Below are positions 36,517 to 47,300 of a DNA stretch of 64,000 nt, in pieces (the stretch's first letter is position 1; each line of letters opens with the position of its first letter). Source of the DNA: Rhodothermales bacterium (GTDB lineage: Bacteria > Bacteroidota > Rhodothermia > Rhodothermales > Bin80); contig JAJECE010000011.1 in assembly GCA_022822185.1 (NCBI GenBank), positions 1-64,000 of the forward strand, read 5' to 3'. Below the pieces are notes generated by a model that worked only from the letters and a program-made list of their open reading frames with translations, was not told the DNA's origin and did not search any database. The position numbers and the translations under genes were made by a program.

Positions 36517-37509
36517 TTATGCTTCCCTCAACTGCTCCTCTGCCTTGTCTTTTTTGCGCCAATACCGTGCAAGACCATACCAGCTCTCACGCGGCTGCCC
36601 CATGTAGCGATAAGGATCCTGAAAGCATTCCTCCACCAGGGTGTACATCTGGTTCATTTCCGCAGCGTGAAAGGCATCTGCCCGCACTGCATCGGATTCA
36701 GGGGAATCCCTGAGTGAGCACCGGACCGCATCCGCCCATGTGCGCAATCGCCCGCGCATCTCTGACAGATGCCCCCTGCTGTTGTTTACCATGCCAAAAT
36801 GGGTCAGGAACAACGTTCGGGGAGCCTCCTCTTCCAGCCTCGTCAGCGACTGTTCCCATAACACCAAATCAATATCCGGCGGCGGTGCAACGGGAATAAT
36901 ATAATCCGCGCCTTCAATCCTCATCCCTGCGGCATCCCCGGTATAGGCGATTTCGGTTTCATCCTCCAGCCAGGCAATATGATGAGAGGCATGCCCGGGC
37001 GTATAGCATGACCGTAATTTTCGCCCGCCTATATCCAGGATGCCTCCATCTTCCACCGCATGGACCTGATGTTCCGGGATCGGCAGAATCTCGCCCCATA
37101 ACGAGTCCATCCGCTCCCCGTAGATTCGTCGCGCACTGCGGATCAGTCGATCAGGACGGACCAAATGACGTACTCCGACAGGGTGCACATAAATGTCAAG
37201 GTCCGGCAAAGCTGCCGCCAATCGACCTGTGCATCCTGCATGGTCTAAGTGAATATGCGTCAGAACCACATTCTGCACTGCCGCCAGCCCGCCGTGAGCA
37301 TTCAATGCCTGTTCCAGCGTATGCAATGTACTTGAAGGCCCTGGATCAATGAGTGTGATCCCCCGGCTGGTTTCCAGCACCGCACAGGCAATCAGACGGG
37401 ATTGTCCGCAAAACTGCACATCCACCATCCATGTAGGGACATCAGTCGGGAGACGCTTCACCTTGGAACCTGACTGATTGGAAAATGAATGTTCTGAACA
37501 TGGCCTCAA
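36517..37509 (-). CDS. MBL-fold metallo-hydrolase
   Basis: 330-residue metallo-beta-lactamase fold protein with the zinc motif VVLTHIHLDHAGCTG, a downstream TPGHASHHIAWLEDE and an IAYTGDAAG aspartate ligand. A helical C-terminal extension follows. It is the third gene of a minus-strand operon with an Fe-S membrane protein (4-base overlap) and an FAD oxidoreductase. It could hydrolyse a thioester or lactone; specificity is not readable. Confidence 0.85.
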   Translation of the reverse strand: MRPCSEHSFSNQSGSKVKRLPTDVPTWMVDVQFCGQSRLIACAVLETSRGITLIDPGPSSTLHTLEQALNAHGGLAAVQNVVLTHIHLDHAGCTGRLAAALPDLDIYVHPVGVRHLVRPDRLIRSARRIYGERMDSLWGEILPIPEHQVHAVEDGGILDIGGRKLRSCYTPGHASHHIAWLEDETEIAYTGDAAGMRIEGADYIIPVAPPPDIDLVLWEQSLTRLEEEAPRTLFLTHFGMVNNSRGHLSEMRGRLRTWADAVRCSLRDSPESDAVRADAFHAAEMNQMYTLVEECFQDPYRYMGQPRESWYGLARYWRKKDKAEEQLREA

Positions 37510-38927
37510 AGATCATCATCCGTCAGAATGGGCAGATCCTCCTGAAACGGCGGCATGATCGGGCGGGACTGTTTCCATGTCTCATCCAGCTGCACCGACA
37601 TGTCATCATGATGAATCAGCACCGGACCATTATATCTGGCTTCCAGCGGGCCGTTCTCCAAGCGCAGGACCCCCCGGGGACACACGGTCGCACACATCCC
37701 GCATCCAACACAGGAGGCGCGTACAATATTCTGCCCCCTCTGTGCATACCACCGAACATCAATCCCCATTTCACAGTAAGTGGAACAGTTTCCGCATGAA
37801 ATGCACTGCCCCCCGTTGGTGGTGATCCTGAATCTGGAAAAATATTTCTGTAACAGGCCAAGGACGGCGGCCATCGGGCAGCCAAATCGGCACCATACAC
37901 GGGATCCCATGACGGGATAAAATCCAACTCCAATCACTCCTGCAAAAATCAGCCCGATGAAGAATCCATACCATCTGGAAAACTCCTGCGACATCCCTCC
38001 CAGCAGGCCGCCCCCCATCCACTGATTCCCCCACAGCATCAGCGTTGTTACGATCACAAACACGAGTACACTGTGCACCATCCAGCGCTCTATTTTCCAG
38101 GCCTTGGTTGACTTGTCCGAAAGATGCCGGAATGGATCTCCGGCCGTCTCCGCAAGTCCGCCGCAGCCGCAGACCCACGAACAATACCAGCGCTTACCAA
38201 AGAAATAGGTCAGGACCGGCGTGGCAATGACGGTCATCACCGCAGTCCAGAACAGCAGAAAAATCCCCAGGCCCGGGCCCTGTGTCAGAGAACTGAACGT
38301 ACTCGGCCACAGATAATCGTACTTGAGCGGCCAGAAGTAACTGAAATAAAACTCGGGCTGATTCAAAAGCACCATCAGGTTCGGGATCAAAAAGGCCAGT
38401 CCCAATTGAAAAAACATGACTGAAATCGTCCGCAAAATCTGATAGCGATTATCCCGGTACTTGATGAGCATCCGGATTCCCATCACGAGAACCGCAAGCG
38501 TATAGAAGAGTCCATACAAAAACCATTGATCGGCGGCGCTCCCCCGAATTGCATAACTGAGTGCATCCGTGCCGCGTATCAACTGCTCCAGGTTGGATGG
38601 AGTCCAGTAAAGGAGGATGTAAAACCCGGTAAATACAATTCCCAGGATCCATCCTGCCATTCCCCGGGCAGTGGCTCCGGAAAACCATACACCATTATTA
38701 TTAACCCCTGCCGGCTGATGAAGCATGCGGACAAAAAGGATCCCGCTGCCCGCCAATAGCCCCGCCAGTGAAAGCGCAAGCGTAACCGTGGGATTCAGTG
38801 CACCCTCCCCCAGGAAGGTAATCAGGAGTGCCAACAGGCCAACACCAATAAAGGCTAAGCCAATTTTTTGATGTGCAGAGTAGTCTGCCCCTGAAGATGT
38901 GAGTTGCAAGCTTGCCTGATGTTCCAT
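37506..38927 (-). CDS. Membrane polyferredoxin (NapH/RdxA-like 4Fe-4S protein)
   Basis: 473-residue integral membrane protein with about nine hydrophobic segments. A WYCSWVCGCGGLAETAGDPF region with paired Cys lies in the middle. Two 4Fe-4S ferredoxin motifs are near the C-terminus: CISCGNCSTYCEMGID and CVGCGMCATVCPRGVL. This arrangement resembles NapH/CcoG-like electron-transfer proteins. It lies 7 bases after the FAD oxidoreductase gene, so it may pass electrons to or from it at the membrane. Confidence 0.85.
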   Translation of the reverse strand: MEHQASLQLTSSGADYSAHQKIGLAFIGVGLLALLITFLGEGALNPTVTLALSLAGLLAGSGILFVRMLHQPAGVNNNGVWFSGATARGMAGWILGIVFTGFYILLYWTPSNLEQLIRGTDALSYAIRGSAADQWFLYGLFYTLAVLVMGIRMLIKYRDNRYQILRTISVMFFQLGLAFLIPNLMVLLNQPEFYFSYFWPLKYDYLWPSTFSSLTQGPGLGIFLLFWTAVMTVIATPVLTYFFGKRWYCSWVCGCGGLAETAGDPFRHLSDKSTKAWKIERWMVHSVLVFVIVTTLMLWGNQWMGGGLLGGMSQEFSRWYGFFIGLIFAGVIGVGFYPVMGSRVWCRFGCPMAAVLGLLQKYFSRFRITTNGGQCISCGNCSTYCEMGIDVRWYAQRGQNIVRASCVGCGMCATVCPRGVLRLENGPLEARYNGPVLIHHDDMSVQLDETWKQSRPIMPPFQEDLPILTDDDL

Positions 38928-38934
38928 TTAACCT

Positions 38935-40191
38935 CTATACCGCTGCGGCCTGACGGTACACCGCATTTGAATAAAATTCAGCATCAAACCGAGCCTTCAC
39001 CAGGGAAGCGAGTACATTTTTTATGGAGGTGCCACTGCGAATCCATGCCTCACACTGATCCTGCCGCAGTCGCACTCCCATTGCATTGAATCCCAGAACT
39101 CTGCCCGATTCCCGGTCACTGTTGATCCGCAAAAGCTTCCTCCCGCTCTGAAATAACCGGGATCGTATATGTGGTTCCGGTTGAGCAGGCACATCACCAT
39201 AGGTTTGATATTCCACCGTAAAAAATTTCGCCGAATTATAAAACACTCCTCTCCGGTACGGGGTCCGGTGCCCACACAGGGTCTTCGCAACGACTTTCCC
39301 ATGCGCCCGGCCCGTGTACCACAACTGTTCAATCCGCCGACTCCCAATGCCGTCTGCATTGAATTCTGCACAGTCTCCTGCGGCATAGATATCAGGGAGA
39401 CTGGTTTCAAAGAATTCATTCACCACAATGCCCCGGTTCGTACCAATTCCTGAGGCTTTCGCAAGATCAATATTCGGATGAACCCCTGCAGTGAGGCCGA
39501 CAAACTGACACTCAATACGCTCATTTTGACTAGTCTCAACGGCTTCCGCGGTTTTGCGTCCGCGGATGGACTTCAGTTCCGTATTCAGTCTTAGATCAAT
39601 CCCGTGCTCAGCAATCTCACGATTGATAAGTGCAGACTCTTCTTTGGGCAGCAGGTAGTCCATATAGCTGTTTTCCCGAACCAGAAAGGTAACGGGAATC
39701 TGTCTGGCATGAAGCATCTCGGCCATCTCAATTCCGATCAGTCCTCCTCCCACCACCACAGCATGTGTGATATTCCGGGTATTCCGCTCCATCAATGCTA
39801 AATCCTGCATCCCGTACAGCCCCTGCACCCCCAATAAATCCTGCCCCGGCCATCCGAATTTGTTTGACTGCGATCCCGTGGCCAGAAGAAGTGCATCGTA
39901 GGCGATATCATTCCCATCCGCAATTCCGACCACTTTCTGCCCGGGGTCAATCTGAGTTGCATACCCCCGAACAAGGTTGATCCGGTTCCTGGACCAGAAA
40001 TGGTCTTCGTAGGGCTTGGTCTCCTGATAGCGCATATGCCCCATGTAAATGTACATCAGCGCCGTTCGTGCGTAGAAGTGATCCGTTTCACTGGATACCA
40101 CCGTGACACGGTCATCGCTTAACTTTCGTATAAACCGCGCAGCGGTAATACCGGTGATCCCATTTCCAATAATGACAATATGTCGGGCCAT
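38935..40191 (-). CDS. NAD(P)/FAD-dependent oxidoreductase
   Basis: 418-residue two-Rossmann flavoprotein of the pyridine nucleotide-disulfide family. FAD motif near the N-terminus is HIVIIGNGITGITAARFIR. The NAD site is THAVVVGGGLIGIEMAEML and the second FAD motif LPDIYAAGDCAEF. There is no redox CxxxxC pair, so it resembles the NirB/rubredoxin-reductase/NADH oxidase-like group. It is the first gene of an operon with a membrane polyferredoxin. The open frame begins at a TTG three codons upstream; ATG 40191 is preferred. Confidence 0.88.
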   Translation of the reverse strand: MARHIVIIGNGITGITAARFIRKLSDDRVTVVSSETDHFYARTALMYIYMGHMRYQETKPYEDHFWSRNRINLVRGYATQIDPGQKVVGIADGNDIAYDALLLATGSQSNKFGWPGQDLLGVQGLYGMQDLALMERNTRNITHAVVVGGGLIGIEMAEMLHARQIPVTFLVRENSYMDYLLPKEESALINREIAEHGIDLRLNTELKSIRGRKTAEAVETSQNERIECQFVGLTAGVHPNIDLAKASGIGTNRGIVVNEFFETSLPDIYAAGDCAEFNADGIGSRRIEQLWYTGRAHGKVVAKTLCGHRTPYRRGVFYNSAKFFTVEYQTYGDVPAQPEPHIRSRLFQSGRKLLRINSDRESGRVLGFNAMGVRLRQDQCEAWIRSGTSIKNVLASLVKARFDAEFYSNAVYRQAAAV

Positions 40192-40262
40192 GACACTCAA
40201 TGCTCTTATGCAAATTACGCTGTCTAGCTTAATTTATCAACCCCTTAACGCTTGAACTGCTC

Positions 40263-41144
40263 ATGGCAAAGATAATCTACGGGATTACGGGAAACACAAC
40301 AAAGGACGGGTTATGGCCGCTCATCCGGCAATTGATCGCCTGGATGGAGGCAAAAGGGGTTGAGTATCAACTGCATAGTCCCGTTACTGACGGCCTGCTG
40401 AAGCGTTCGCTCATCTCTGCTGAGCGTGCAGAAAGGGTGTCCACAGATACACTTGCCCGCACGAGTAGCGTGATCCTTTCTATTGGAGGGGATGGGACCC
40501 TTTTGCACACCGCTTTTGAAGTTGGCGGGGCGGGCGTACCCATTCTGGGGGTCAACATTGGACATCTTGGATTTTTGGCCTATGTTGAGGCCGGCCGGAT
40601 TCAGCATGCACTCCACTTACTCCGTACGGGCCAATACCAGATTGAGCACCGAAGTGCACTGAGTCTGACCGGCCCACACACCGGCTGGGCCCTCAATGAC
40701 ATTGTCGTTACCCGACGGCCTGCAGGCGGACTTGCAGTAATAGATGTACTGGTTGACGGAACCAAGCTAAACCGCTACTGGGGAGACGGGCTGATTATTG
40801 CGACTCCGACAGGCTCAACTGCCTATTCGCTGGCCGTGGGCGGGCCTATTGTCATGCCGGGAAGCAATGTAATCCTCGTGAGCCCGGTTGCACCGCACAG
40901 CCTGACCGTCCGTCCGATCATACTGCCCGCACAATCAACCCTGACCCTGCAGCTGGCCGCAAGTTCATCGGATTGCACGATTGCACTGGATGGCCGCACA
41001 CAGCTCATTTCTCAAAAGCAGGACCCCTACACGATCCGCCGGGCCGATCATTCCATCAAGCTGATCCGGTTTGCAGACACACACTATTTCGGTACGCTCC
41101 GCTCAAAACTGTCCTGGGGGATGGGCCATCAGATGAGTACATGA
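40263..41144 (+). CDS. nadK: NAD kinase
   Basis: Makes NADP from NAD. The catalytic GGDGT motif is in VILSIGGDGTLLHTA, the substrate loop is GWALNDIVVTR, and LIIATPTGSTAYSLAVGGPI is the conserved glycine-rich region. Length of 293 residues is normal. Start MAKIIYGITGNTTKDG. The last codon overlaps the DUF4292 gene start (ATGA). Confidence 0.95.
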   Translation: MAKIIYGITGNTTKDGLWPLIRQLIAWMEAKGVEYQLHSPVTDGLLKRSLISAERAERVSTDTLARTSSVILSIGGDGTLLHTAFEVGGAGVPILGVNIGHLGFLAYVEAGRIQHALHLLRTGQYQIEHRSALSLTGPHTGWALNDIVVTRRPAGGLAVIDVLVDGTKLNRYWGDGLIIATPTGSTAYSLAVGGPIVMPGSNVILVSPVAPHSLTVRPIILPAQSTLTLQLAASSSDCTIALDGRTQLISQKQDPYTIRRADHSIKLIRFADTHYFGTLRSKLSWGMGHQMST

Positions 41145-41896
41145 GAGTTGCCGTCCTCCTGATTCTACTGATCTTTGCGGGATGTGCAGGTTCCCGTTCT
41201 GCTCTTGATCCGGTTGCCCCGGTAGAGGCCTATGAACTTGAAGAGGTGATGGACCGCATCTGGGTGCATACGCTTCCCGCCACTTTGCGGGCAAAGGGGG
41301 ATCTGTCCATGAAGACCCCGCTCTATTCGGGAACCCTGACCGCAGAGATCTCCCACCGCCGGGCCGACTCGCTGATGATGATTTTCCGTGTCCGGGGATT
41401 TGGCATAGAAGGCGGGCGTTTGCTGGTCACTCCGGACAGCCTGTTTTTTTATGACCGGTTTGCACAGATCCTGCGCATCGCAGGCAGTGATCACCCGGCC
41501 CTGCCCGCTTTATTTTCTGTTCAACATGCGATGGAGCAGATGCTTGGTTACGTTCGTCCCATTCCTGGAACTCCCCTTCAATTGGAGTCAACCCGGGATG
41601 GATTTGTTCTCACGGACTCGCTTTTACATCGGACGTACACGATTGATCCAGTGCACTGGCGCACGATCCAGATGACGCAATACGATATGTCAGGAACCCT
41701 TGTAGAAGCCCTCCACTTTCACGACTTTTTTGCCGTTGGTGAGGTATTCTTCCCGCGTCAGATCATTTACCGGAACCCGGCAAGAGACATGAATGCCATC
41801 CTGCATTACCGATCTCTTTGGGTCAATGAGCCCATTGCCTCTATGTCTCTTGGCCTGCCTGATGATGTAGACCGTGTTCCGTTATCAGAGGAGTGA
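41141..41896 (+). CDS. DUF4292 family lipoprotein
   Basis: Lipoprotein signal with lipobox (LLILLIFAGC) directly after the start MRVAVLL. The body has the DUF4292 pattern: LRAKGDLSMKTPLYSGTLTA, MIFRVRGFGIEGGRLLVTPD, FFYDRFAQ and a later FFPRQIIYRN. The fold is thought to be LolA/outer-membrane-lipoprotein-like; function unknown. The open frame extends upstream over nadK, but the ATG at 41141, overlapping the nadK stop, gives the lipoprotein signal and is the true start. Confidence 0.9.
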   Translation: MRVAVLLILLIFAGCAGSRSALDPVAPVEAYELEEVMDRIWVHTLPATLRAKGDLSMKTPLYSGTLTAEISHRRADSLMMIFRVRGFGIEGGRLLVTPDSLFFYDRFAQILRIAGSDHPALPALFSVQHAMEQMLGYVRPIPGTPLQLESTRDGFVLTDSLLHRTYTIDPVHWRTIQMTQYDMSGTLVEALHFHDFFAVGEVFFPRQIIYRNPARDMNAILHYRSLWVNEPIASMSLGLPDDVDRVPLSEE

Positions 41897-41939
41897 TTGC
41901 CCGGCCTCTCCTGAACCGTTCAAGTTGACTGGGATGGAC

Positions 41940-42511
41940 AGGTTTTATGGCGGACTTGGCAGGTGGCCGTATGATTCCAATCTTCCGGCCAAAAAGATGA
42001 CTGAGCGGAACAACCGCACCATACTGAAGGAAAATCTCTTCAGACCGCTTGTAGTGGCTCCCCCAAGTGTCTCGTATTGGGAGCAACGGGCACCAGTGCA
42101 CTAATTTCTGATTCATCATCCGTATTCGCATCACGGCATTTTTGGAGCCAGTCGCGAATTCCTGTCCCTCATACACGGTCAAGCCAGTAAGGAAGGAGGG
42201 TTTACATCGATGGTAGAACAGTTCCAGGATTCCATGAGACCATCCTGATCAGGAAGCCGGTATTCTACCGTTGCGCTTACAGCCGAAAAGCCGTTGGAGT
42301 AAGGATCTAGATCTATGGCTCCGCCAAAAAACTCTCGAACCAACTCAACATACTCAGGGGGCGTGCACCAGTGGTGGCTCAGTGAGTGACCGTTTTTTCT
42401 TCCGGCAGACACACCACCCCGACATCTAAGAAGACTTGGGGAAGCACTGCGGTCTCTTTGTTTCTGACGGATTACGGGGATCCTCCACCAGACATTACTT
42501 TTCTGCAACAT
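41940..42511 (-). pseudogene. Phage-type N6-adenine methyltransferase (Dam family), decayed
   Basis: On the minus strand one frame reads HHWCTPPEYVELVREFFGG, IDLDPYSNGFSAVSATVEYR, DGLMESWN and VNPPS. The next frame continues GTGIRDWLQKCRDANTDDES and SALVPVAPNTRH. A third frame gives WGSHYKRSEEIFLQYGAVVP followed by LSHLFGRKIG. These pieces are collinear with phage Dam-type methyltransferases, whose catalytic motif is NPPY; here it reads NPPS followed by a stop. At least two frameshifts and a stop destroy it. It is a relic of prophage or another mobile element, lying between DUF4292 and lpdA. Exact ends are uncertain. Confidence 0.8.
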
Positions 42512-42907
42512 ACGGCTACAAATGCGTTTAACCCCTTCAATGCCGGTTTTGAGTTACACCTGTGGGAAAGTCAATCAGAAATCGCTCGTTCCGTGAATTT
42601 CAGTAACTGGATCAGCGCATCCGTCAAGTCCATGGGCAGAGTTCAAAGCCATATCAGGAACATGCATAGAGATCTTCCCTGCTAACCTGCCGGAGAAAAC
42701 CAATATAGAAGGTGCAAGATGAATGTAGACAATCATCCTTTAATGCCATGTGGAGTGCGGTCATCTCATTTCAGATGGAGTCCACACAGCGATTGCTGCC
42801 AATCGCCCATTGAACTTTACGTGTGACCGTCTTCAGTAGGCAGGTGTTCTTTGCGGATCCTATGCGCATGTCCTTATCTTTTATCCATCACTTAATCTTA
42901 TCCTCTT
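42512..42907. other. Intergenic region upstream of lpdA, no gene recognised
   Basis: About 400 bases with stop-broken frames on both strands. On the minus strand a short helix-like frame (MDLTDALIQLLKFTERAISD) ends after 20 codons. It may be more of the same decayed mobile DNA. The lpdA promoter should lie near its right end. Confidence 0.5.
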
Positions 42908-44326
42908 ATGTCAGACACCTTTGATGTCATTGTAGTCGGGACAGGTCCCGGCGGCTATGAGACTGCAATCCGGGCCACACAGCTTGGCTTTAAAACTGCA
43001 GTAGTTGAAAAAAACAAACTGGGCGGGGTCTGCCTGAATATCGGCTGTATTCCCACCAAGGCACTCCTGAAAAGTGCGGAAATTGTGTCTTATACCAACA
43101 ACCTGAGTTCCTATGGGCTGGAACTGGATGGAACGGTTCGGGCAGATTTTCCAAAGGTGATTGATCGCAGTCGCAAGGTTGCTCAGAAAATGAATGGCGG
43201 CGTGCAGTTCCTCATGAAAAAGAATAACATTGATGTCGTGTTCGGCCATGCAAAACTGACTGGAAGTGGTTTTCTAAGCGTCACGCCATCGGTAGATATG
43301 GATGGTAAACAGATCGGAAGCGAACGTAAGTTGCAGGCAAAGCACATTATTCTTGCAACCGGAGCACGGGCCCGGGAAATTCCCCCGCTTCCGATTGATG
43401 GAGAGAAAATCATTGACTATAAGGGGGCGATGCTCCAAAAGACGCAACCGGCCCGTTTACTGATTGCAGGTGCAGGTGCTATCGGTGTGGAGTTCGCGTA
43501 CTTTTATCATCACATGGGCACACAGGTGCATCTGGTTGAACTGCAGGACCGTATTGTGCCCATTGAAGACGCAGATGTGTCCAAACAGTTAGCCAGATCA
43601 TTTAAGAAAGCTGGTATCAAGGTCAGCACCGGTGCTACCGTAGAACGCGTAGAGGAAGATGGCAAAACCCTTAAGGTGCACCTGAAAAGTTCCCGGAAAA
43701 ACGAAGTAATTGAAGTGGATCAGGTCCTCAGTTCGGTTGGCATTACGGGGAACATTGAAGATCTGGGGCTGGAGGAAGTTGGCATTGAGACCGAACGTGG
43801 ATTTATCAAAACGGACAATTTATCACGCACCAGAGTACGAGGCATCTATGCGATTGGCGATGTCGCAGGCCCGCCCTGGCTTGCGCACAAGGCGAGTCAT
43901 GAAGGCATCCTCTGTGTTGAAAACATTGCCGGCAAACAGGTCCATGCACTCGACAAAACGAATATTCCCGGCTGCACCTATTGTCAACCCCAGATTGCTT
44001 CCGTGGGGTACACCGAAAGTGCTGCCCGGGAAGAGGGATACGAGATCAAGGTTGGAAAATTCCCCTTCTCTGCATCCGGGAAAGCGTCTGCGGCGGGCCA
44101 CACGGACGGGTTCGTGAAGGTGATCTATGATGCGAAGTATGGCGAACTTCTGGGATGCCATGTGATCGGCCACGACGCGACGGAACTGATTGCGGAAGTC
44201 GTGACTGCACGTACCCTGGAAACCACCTACCATGAAATCCTGGATGCCATCCATCCGCACCCGACTCTGTCCGAGACCATCATGGAGGCCACGCGTGACG
44301 CAATGGGTCAATCCATCAACATTTAA
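42908..44326 (+). CDS. lpdA: Dihydrolipoamide dehydrogenase
   Basis: E3 flavoprotein of 2-oxoacid dehydrogenase complexes. It starts MSDTFDVIVVGTGPGGYETA (FAD site) and has the redox disulfide GGVCLNIGCIPTKALL, the NAD site LLIAGAGAIGVEFAYFY, YAIGDVAGPPWLAHKASHEG and the C-terminal catalytic His-Glu in DAIHPHPTLSETIME. Length of 472 residues is normal. Other complex subunits are not in this window. It ends 26 bases before the restriction-modification gene. Confidence 0.95.
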   Translation: MSDTFDVIVVGTGPGGYETAIRATQLGFKTAVVEKNKLGGVCLNIGCIPTKALLKSAEIVSYTNNLSSYGLELDGTVRADFPKVIDRSRKVAQKMNGGVQFLMKKNNIDVVFGHAKLTGSGFLSVTPSVDMDGKQIGSERKLQAKHIILATGARAREIPPLPIDGEKIIDYKGAMLQKTQPARLLIAGAGAIGVEFAYFYHHMGTQVHLVELQDRIVPIEDADVSKQLARSFKKAGIKVSTGATVERVEEDGKTLKVHLKSSRKNEVIEVDQVLSSVGITGNIEDLGLEEVGIETERGFIKTDNLSRTRVRGIYAIGDVAGPPWLAHKASHEGILCVENIAGKQVHALDKTNIPGCTYCQPQIASVGYTESAAREEGYEIKVGKFPFSASGKASAAGHTDGFVKVIYDAKYGELLGCHVIGHDATELIAEVVTARTLETTYHEILDAIHPHPTLSETIMEATRDAMGQSINI

Positions 44327-44352
44327 CATAGTCTCAGGATATAGGAAAATTA

Positions 44353-47300
44353 ATGGAATTCAAAGACAAAGCCATAGAATATGCGGAGGATTTATGTCAT
44401 CGAAGAAGGGGTAAAGAAAATGTAGTTAACTATAATTTGCGCCGAATTCTGGAAGAGTATCAAATTGAGCATTACGCCGAACATCCCGCTGGTAATGGAC
44501 GTGTTGATATATACCTACCCAGACATCGATTAGTCATTGAGACTAAGGCACCCGGTGCAGTTTCATTAGAGAATAAATCGCAGGTTGATAGATATGTAAA
44601 ATATCTTGCTAGCGAGGAAGGACAACTACTACATTTTGACGGAAAAAATCCACCTTCATTTACTGGTGTTCTTACCGATGGTCGTACTTGGTATGCCTGG
44701 AAATATCACCATGCCCTAGGGAGAGAATTAGAGCAAATTCTTGATCGATTTACCCCAATAGACGGTCGTAGCCTCTTGAAAAATTTAATCACACTATGGC
44801 ACGGAAAAATATTTGGAAAACCAGGAATTGATGCAAATCCAAAAGAACATTTCAAGGCATGGTTAAACGAACTCAGGGATATTTATCAATATCTTTCCGG
44901 TGAAAGACGTACACACACCAACACAAAGATATCTTTGTGGCTGGACATGTTACGAACATCCAGTATGGCTCCCCAGCGTAAGTATGACCAAGAACATCTT
45001 TTCGTAGCCCACACCTTTCTGGTTGCGCTGGCAAGAGGGGTGATTCACGCAGTTGTTAAGCCGAATGATGAGCCTAATTCTAAGGATTTGCTCGGCGATG
45101 GATTCATTGCTTGGGTTTTAGACTCAACCAAAGGCAAGAAATGGGCGGATGATTTTCTGCAGGAGATAAATAAGTGGGACTGGACACGCAGAACTGGTGA
45201 TGTGCTCCGTCCACTATATGAGGCATTCGTAGAAGAGAAGGATCGAAAATCCTTTGGTGAATTCTATACACCTGATTGGCTAGCACAGTTTATGATTGAA
45301 GAGGTTTTAGATGATGATTGGTGTGCAGCATCCATTACATCTGCATTGCGATCTGAGACGGACTCCAGAGCACTTGACGGCGTAGGGGTACTGGACCCCG
45401 CCTGTGGTTCTGGTACATTCCTCTATTTTGCCGCACAGAGGCTTATGAAATCACATGCAATGGCGAAGCAAGGCCTCACCGCCGCTGAAAAGTCAAATGT
45501 GGTTGCTAAACTGGTAAATGGCATTGATGTACATCCTGTGGCTGCAGAAATGGCAAGGGCCACGATCATGCGTGCACTAAGATGGGAACCGGGTGAAGGT
45601 ATCCGTTCTCTCAGGATTTATGAGGGAGATTCATTACAGTTGCGTAGTCATGAGGATTCCCTATTCACACCTGGTCCAGATGAAGTAGTATTTGAGTCAC
45701 CACAAGGGGATAAGATACTGTTGCCCCATGCCTTTCTGTACAGAACAGACTTTGCTAAATCCGTTCGTCGTCTCGTTGAAACCGCCGTTCAGGGTAATGA
45801 TTGCCCAGATGATATCATTGCTTCCAGCCAACCTGAAGACAGGGATAAAATTCGGGAAGCGCACAAAAGTCTCGTTAAAATTATTCATAGAGAAGGTAAT
45901 TCTGTGTGGACATGGTATATAGTCAATATGTCTGGCCCCTATCAATTGTCCCAGCGAAAGATTGATCGGATTGTGGCCAACCCCCCTTGGGTATCCATGG
46001 CTGGGATACAGGACGAAACCAGAAAACGTGCTCTTGAAGCCTTTGCGCAAAACAAATCAGGGATCTGGTCAGGTGGCAAAAACGCACCCCATTTTGATAT
46101 TGCACAGTTATTCGTGAAACGATGCAGGGAAATGTATCTTATGGAAAAAGAACATAACCCATCAGCATGGCTTGTAAAACTAGCCGCACTTACCTCAGGT
46201 GGATGGCAGAAATTTAGGGAGAAGCACGGAAATATTCTTAAGCAATCGATAGATCTTATGGCAGCTCAGCCTTTCGGAGGTGGGGATGCTCGGCGATGTT
46301 GCGTATTGCTTGAATGTCGAGAGGCTAGATCAATCTCTGAAATCTGCCACACCCCTAAGGCCATTGCTAAGTTGGTCACTCCACGCCGTAGACCAGAACC
46401 GCATATGACTTGGCAAGATGCCTCTTTACTACTTTCGTTTGAGGCCGCTCCCAGACCATTCCCTGTTTCTCCTTCCGAATATTATAAGAAACGCTTCCGA
46501 CAGGGTGCTACGATCACGCCAATGGTGCTTACACTTGTAGATAAAGTAATAGACGAAACGGAAAACCAATGTACTATTACAACTGTTGTATCTCAGAAAT
46601 CTCCATGGAACGAATTGCCACCCCAGAAAGGGACTTTTCAGAAGACATGGATAAGACGTACCCTTAAATCACAACGTCTCCTACCGTTCATAGTTCACCC
46701 AGAATTGCATCAGACAATTGTCCCTACAGGATCGAATGGCTTATATATACATTCCACACCAAGTAGAAAATCTCAATCATGGCACTCGCTTGATGAAATA
46801 TATAGAGAGTACCGAGGAAGGGGAATATCGACTCCAAAGACATTGATTGAACAAATCGATTATCAAAAGAAAATTACACATCAACTAAACAATAATAGTG
46901 ATCAATTAACTAAAGTTGTCTACCCCGCTTCTGCGGACATTATGCGGGCTGCCCGAATGATTCATAATAAAGCCATTGTTGATTCAAGCGTATACTGGTA
47001 TATCGCCGAAAATGAGGAGGAATCTGCCTACCTTGTTGGTGTATTGAATGCCTCCGTCTTGACCGAAGCATTTTCGGAGTCACGGACTAGTGGGAGAACA
47101 TTCCATAAAAATCCTTGGCGGAAAATACCCATTCCCAGATATAATAAGGATGATACTATACACAAGAATATTGTAAAATTAACACTACGTGCAGAAGACT
47201 TAGCAGCAACCGTTCTCGCCAACCGCGAAAAAATGGGGGGGGGGCAAGTTGGGGTTTCCAGGCGTATCAGGGAATTGCTGGATCACGAGGGTGTTATGGA

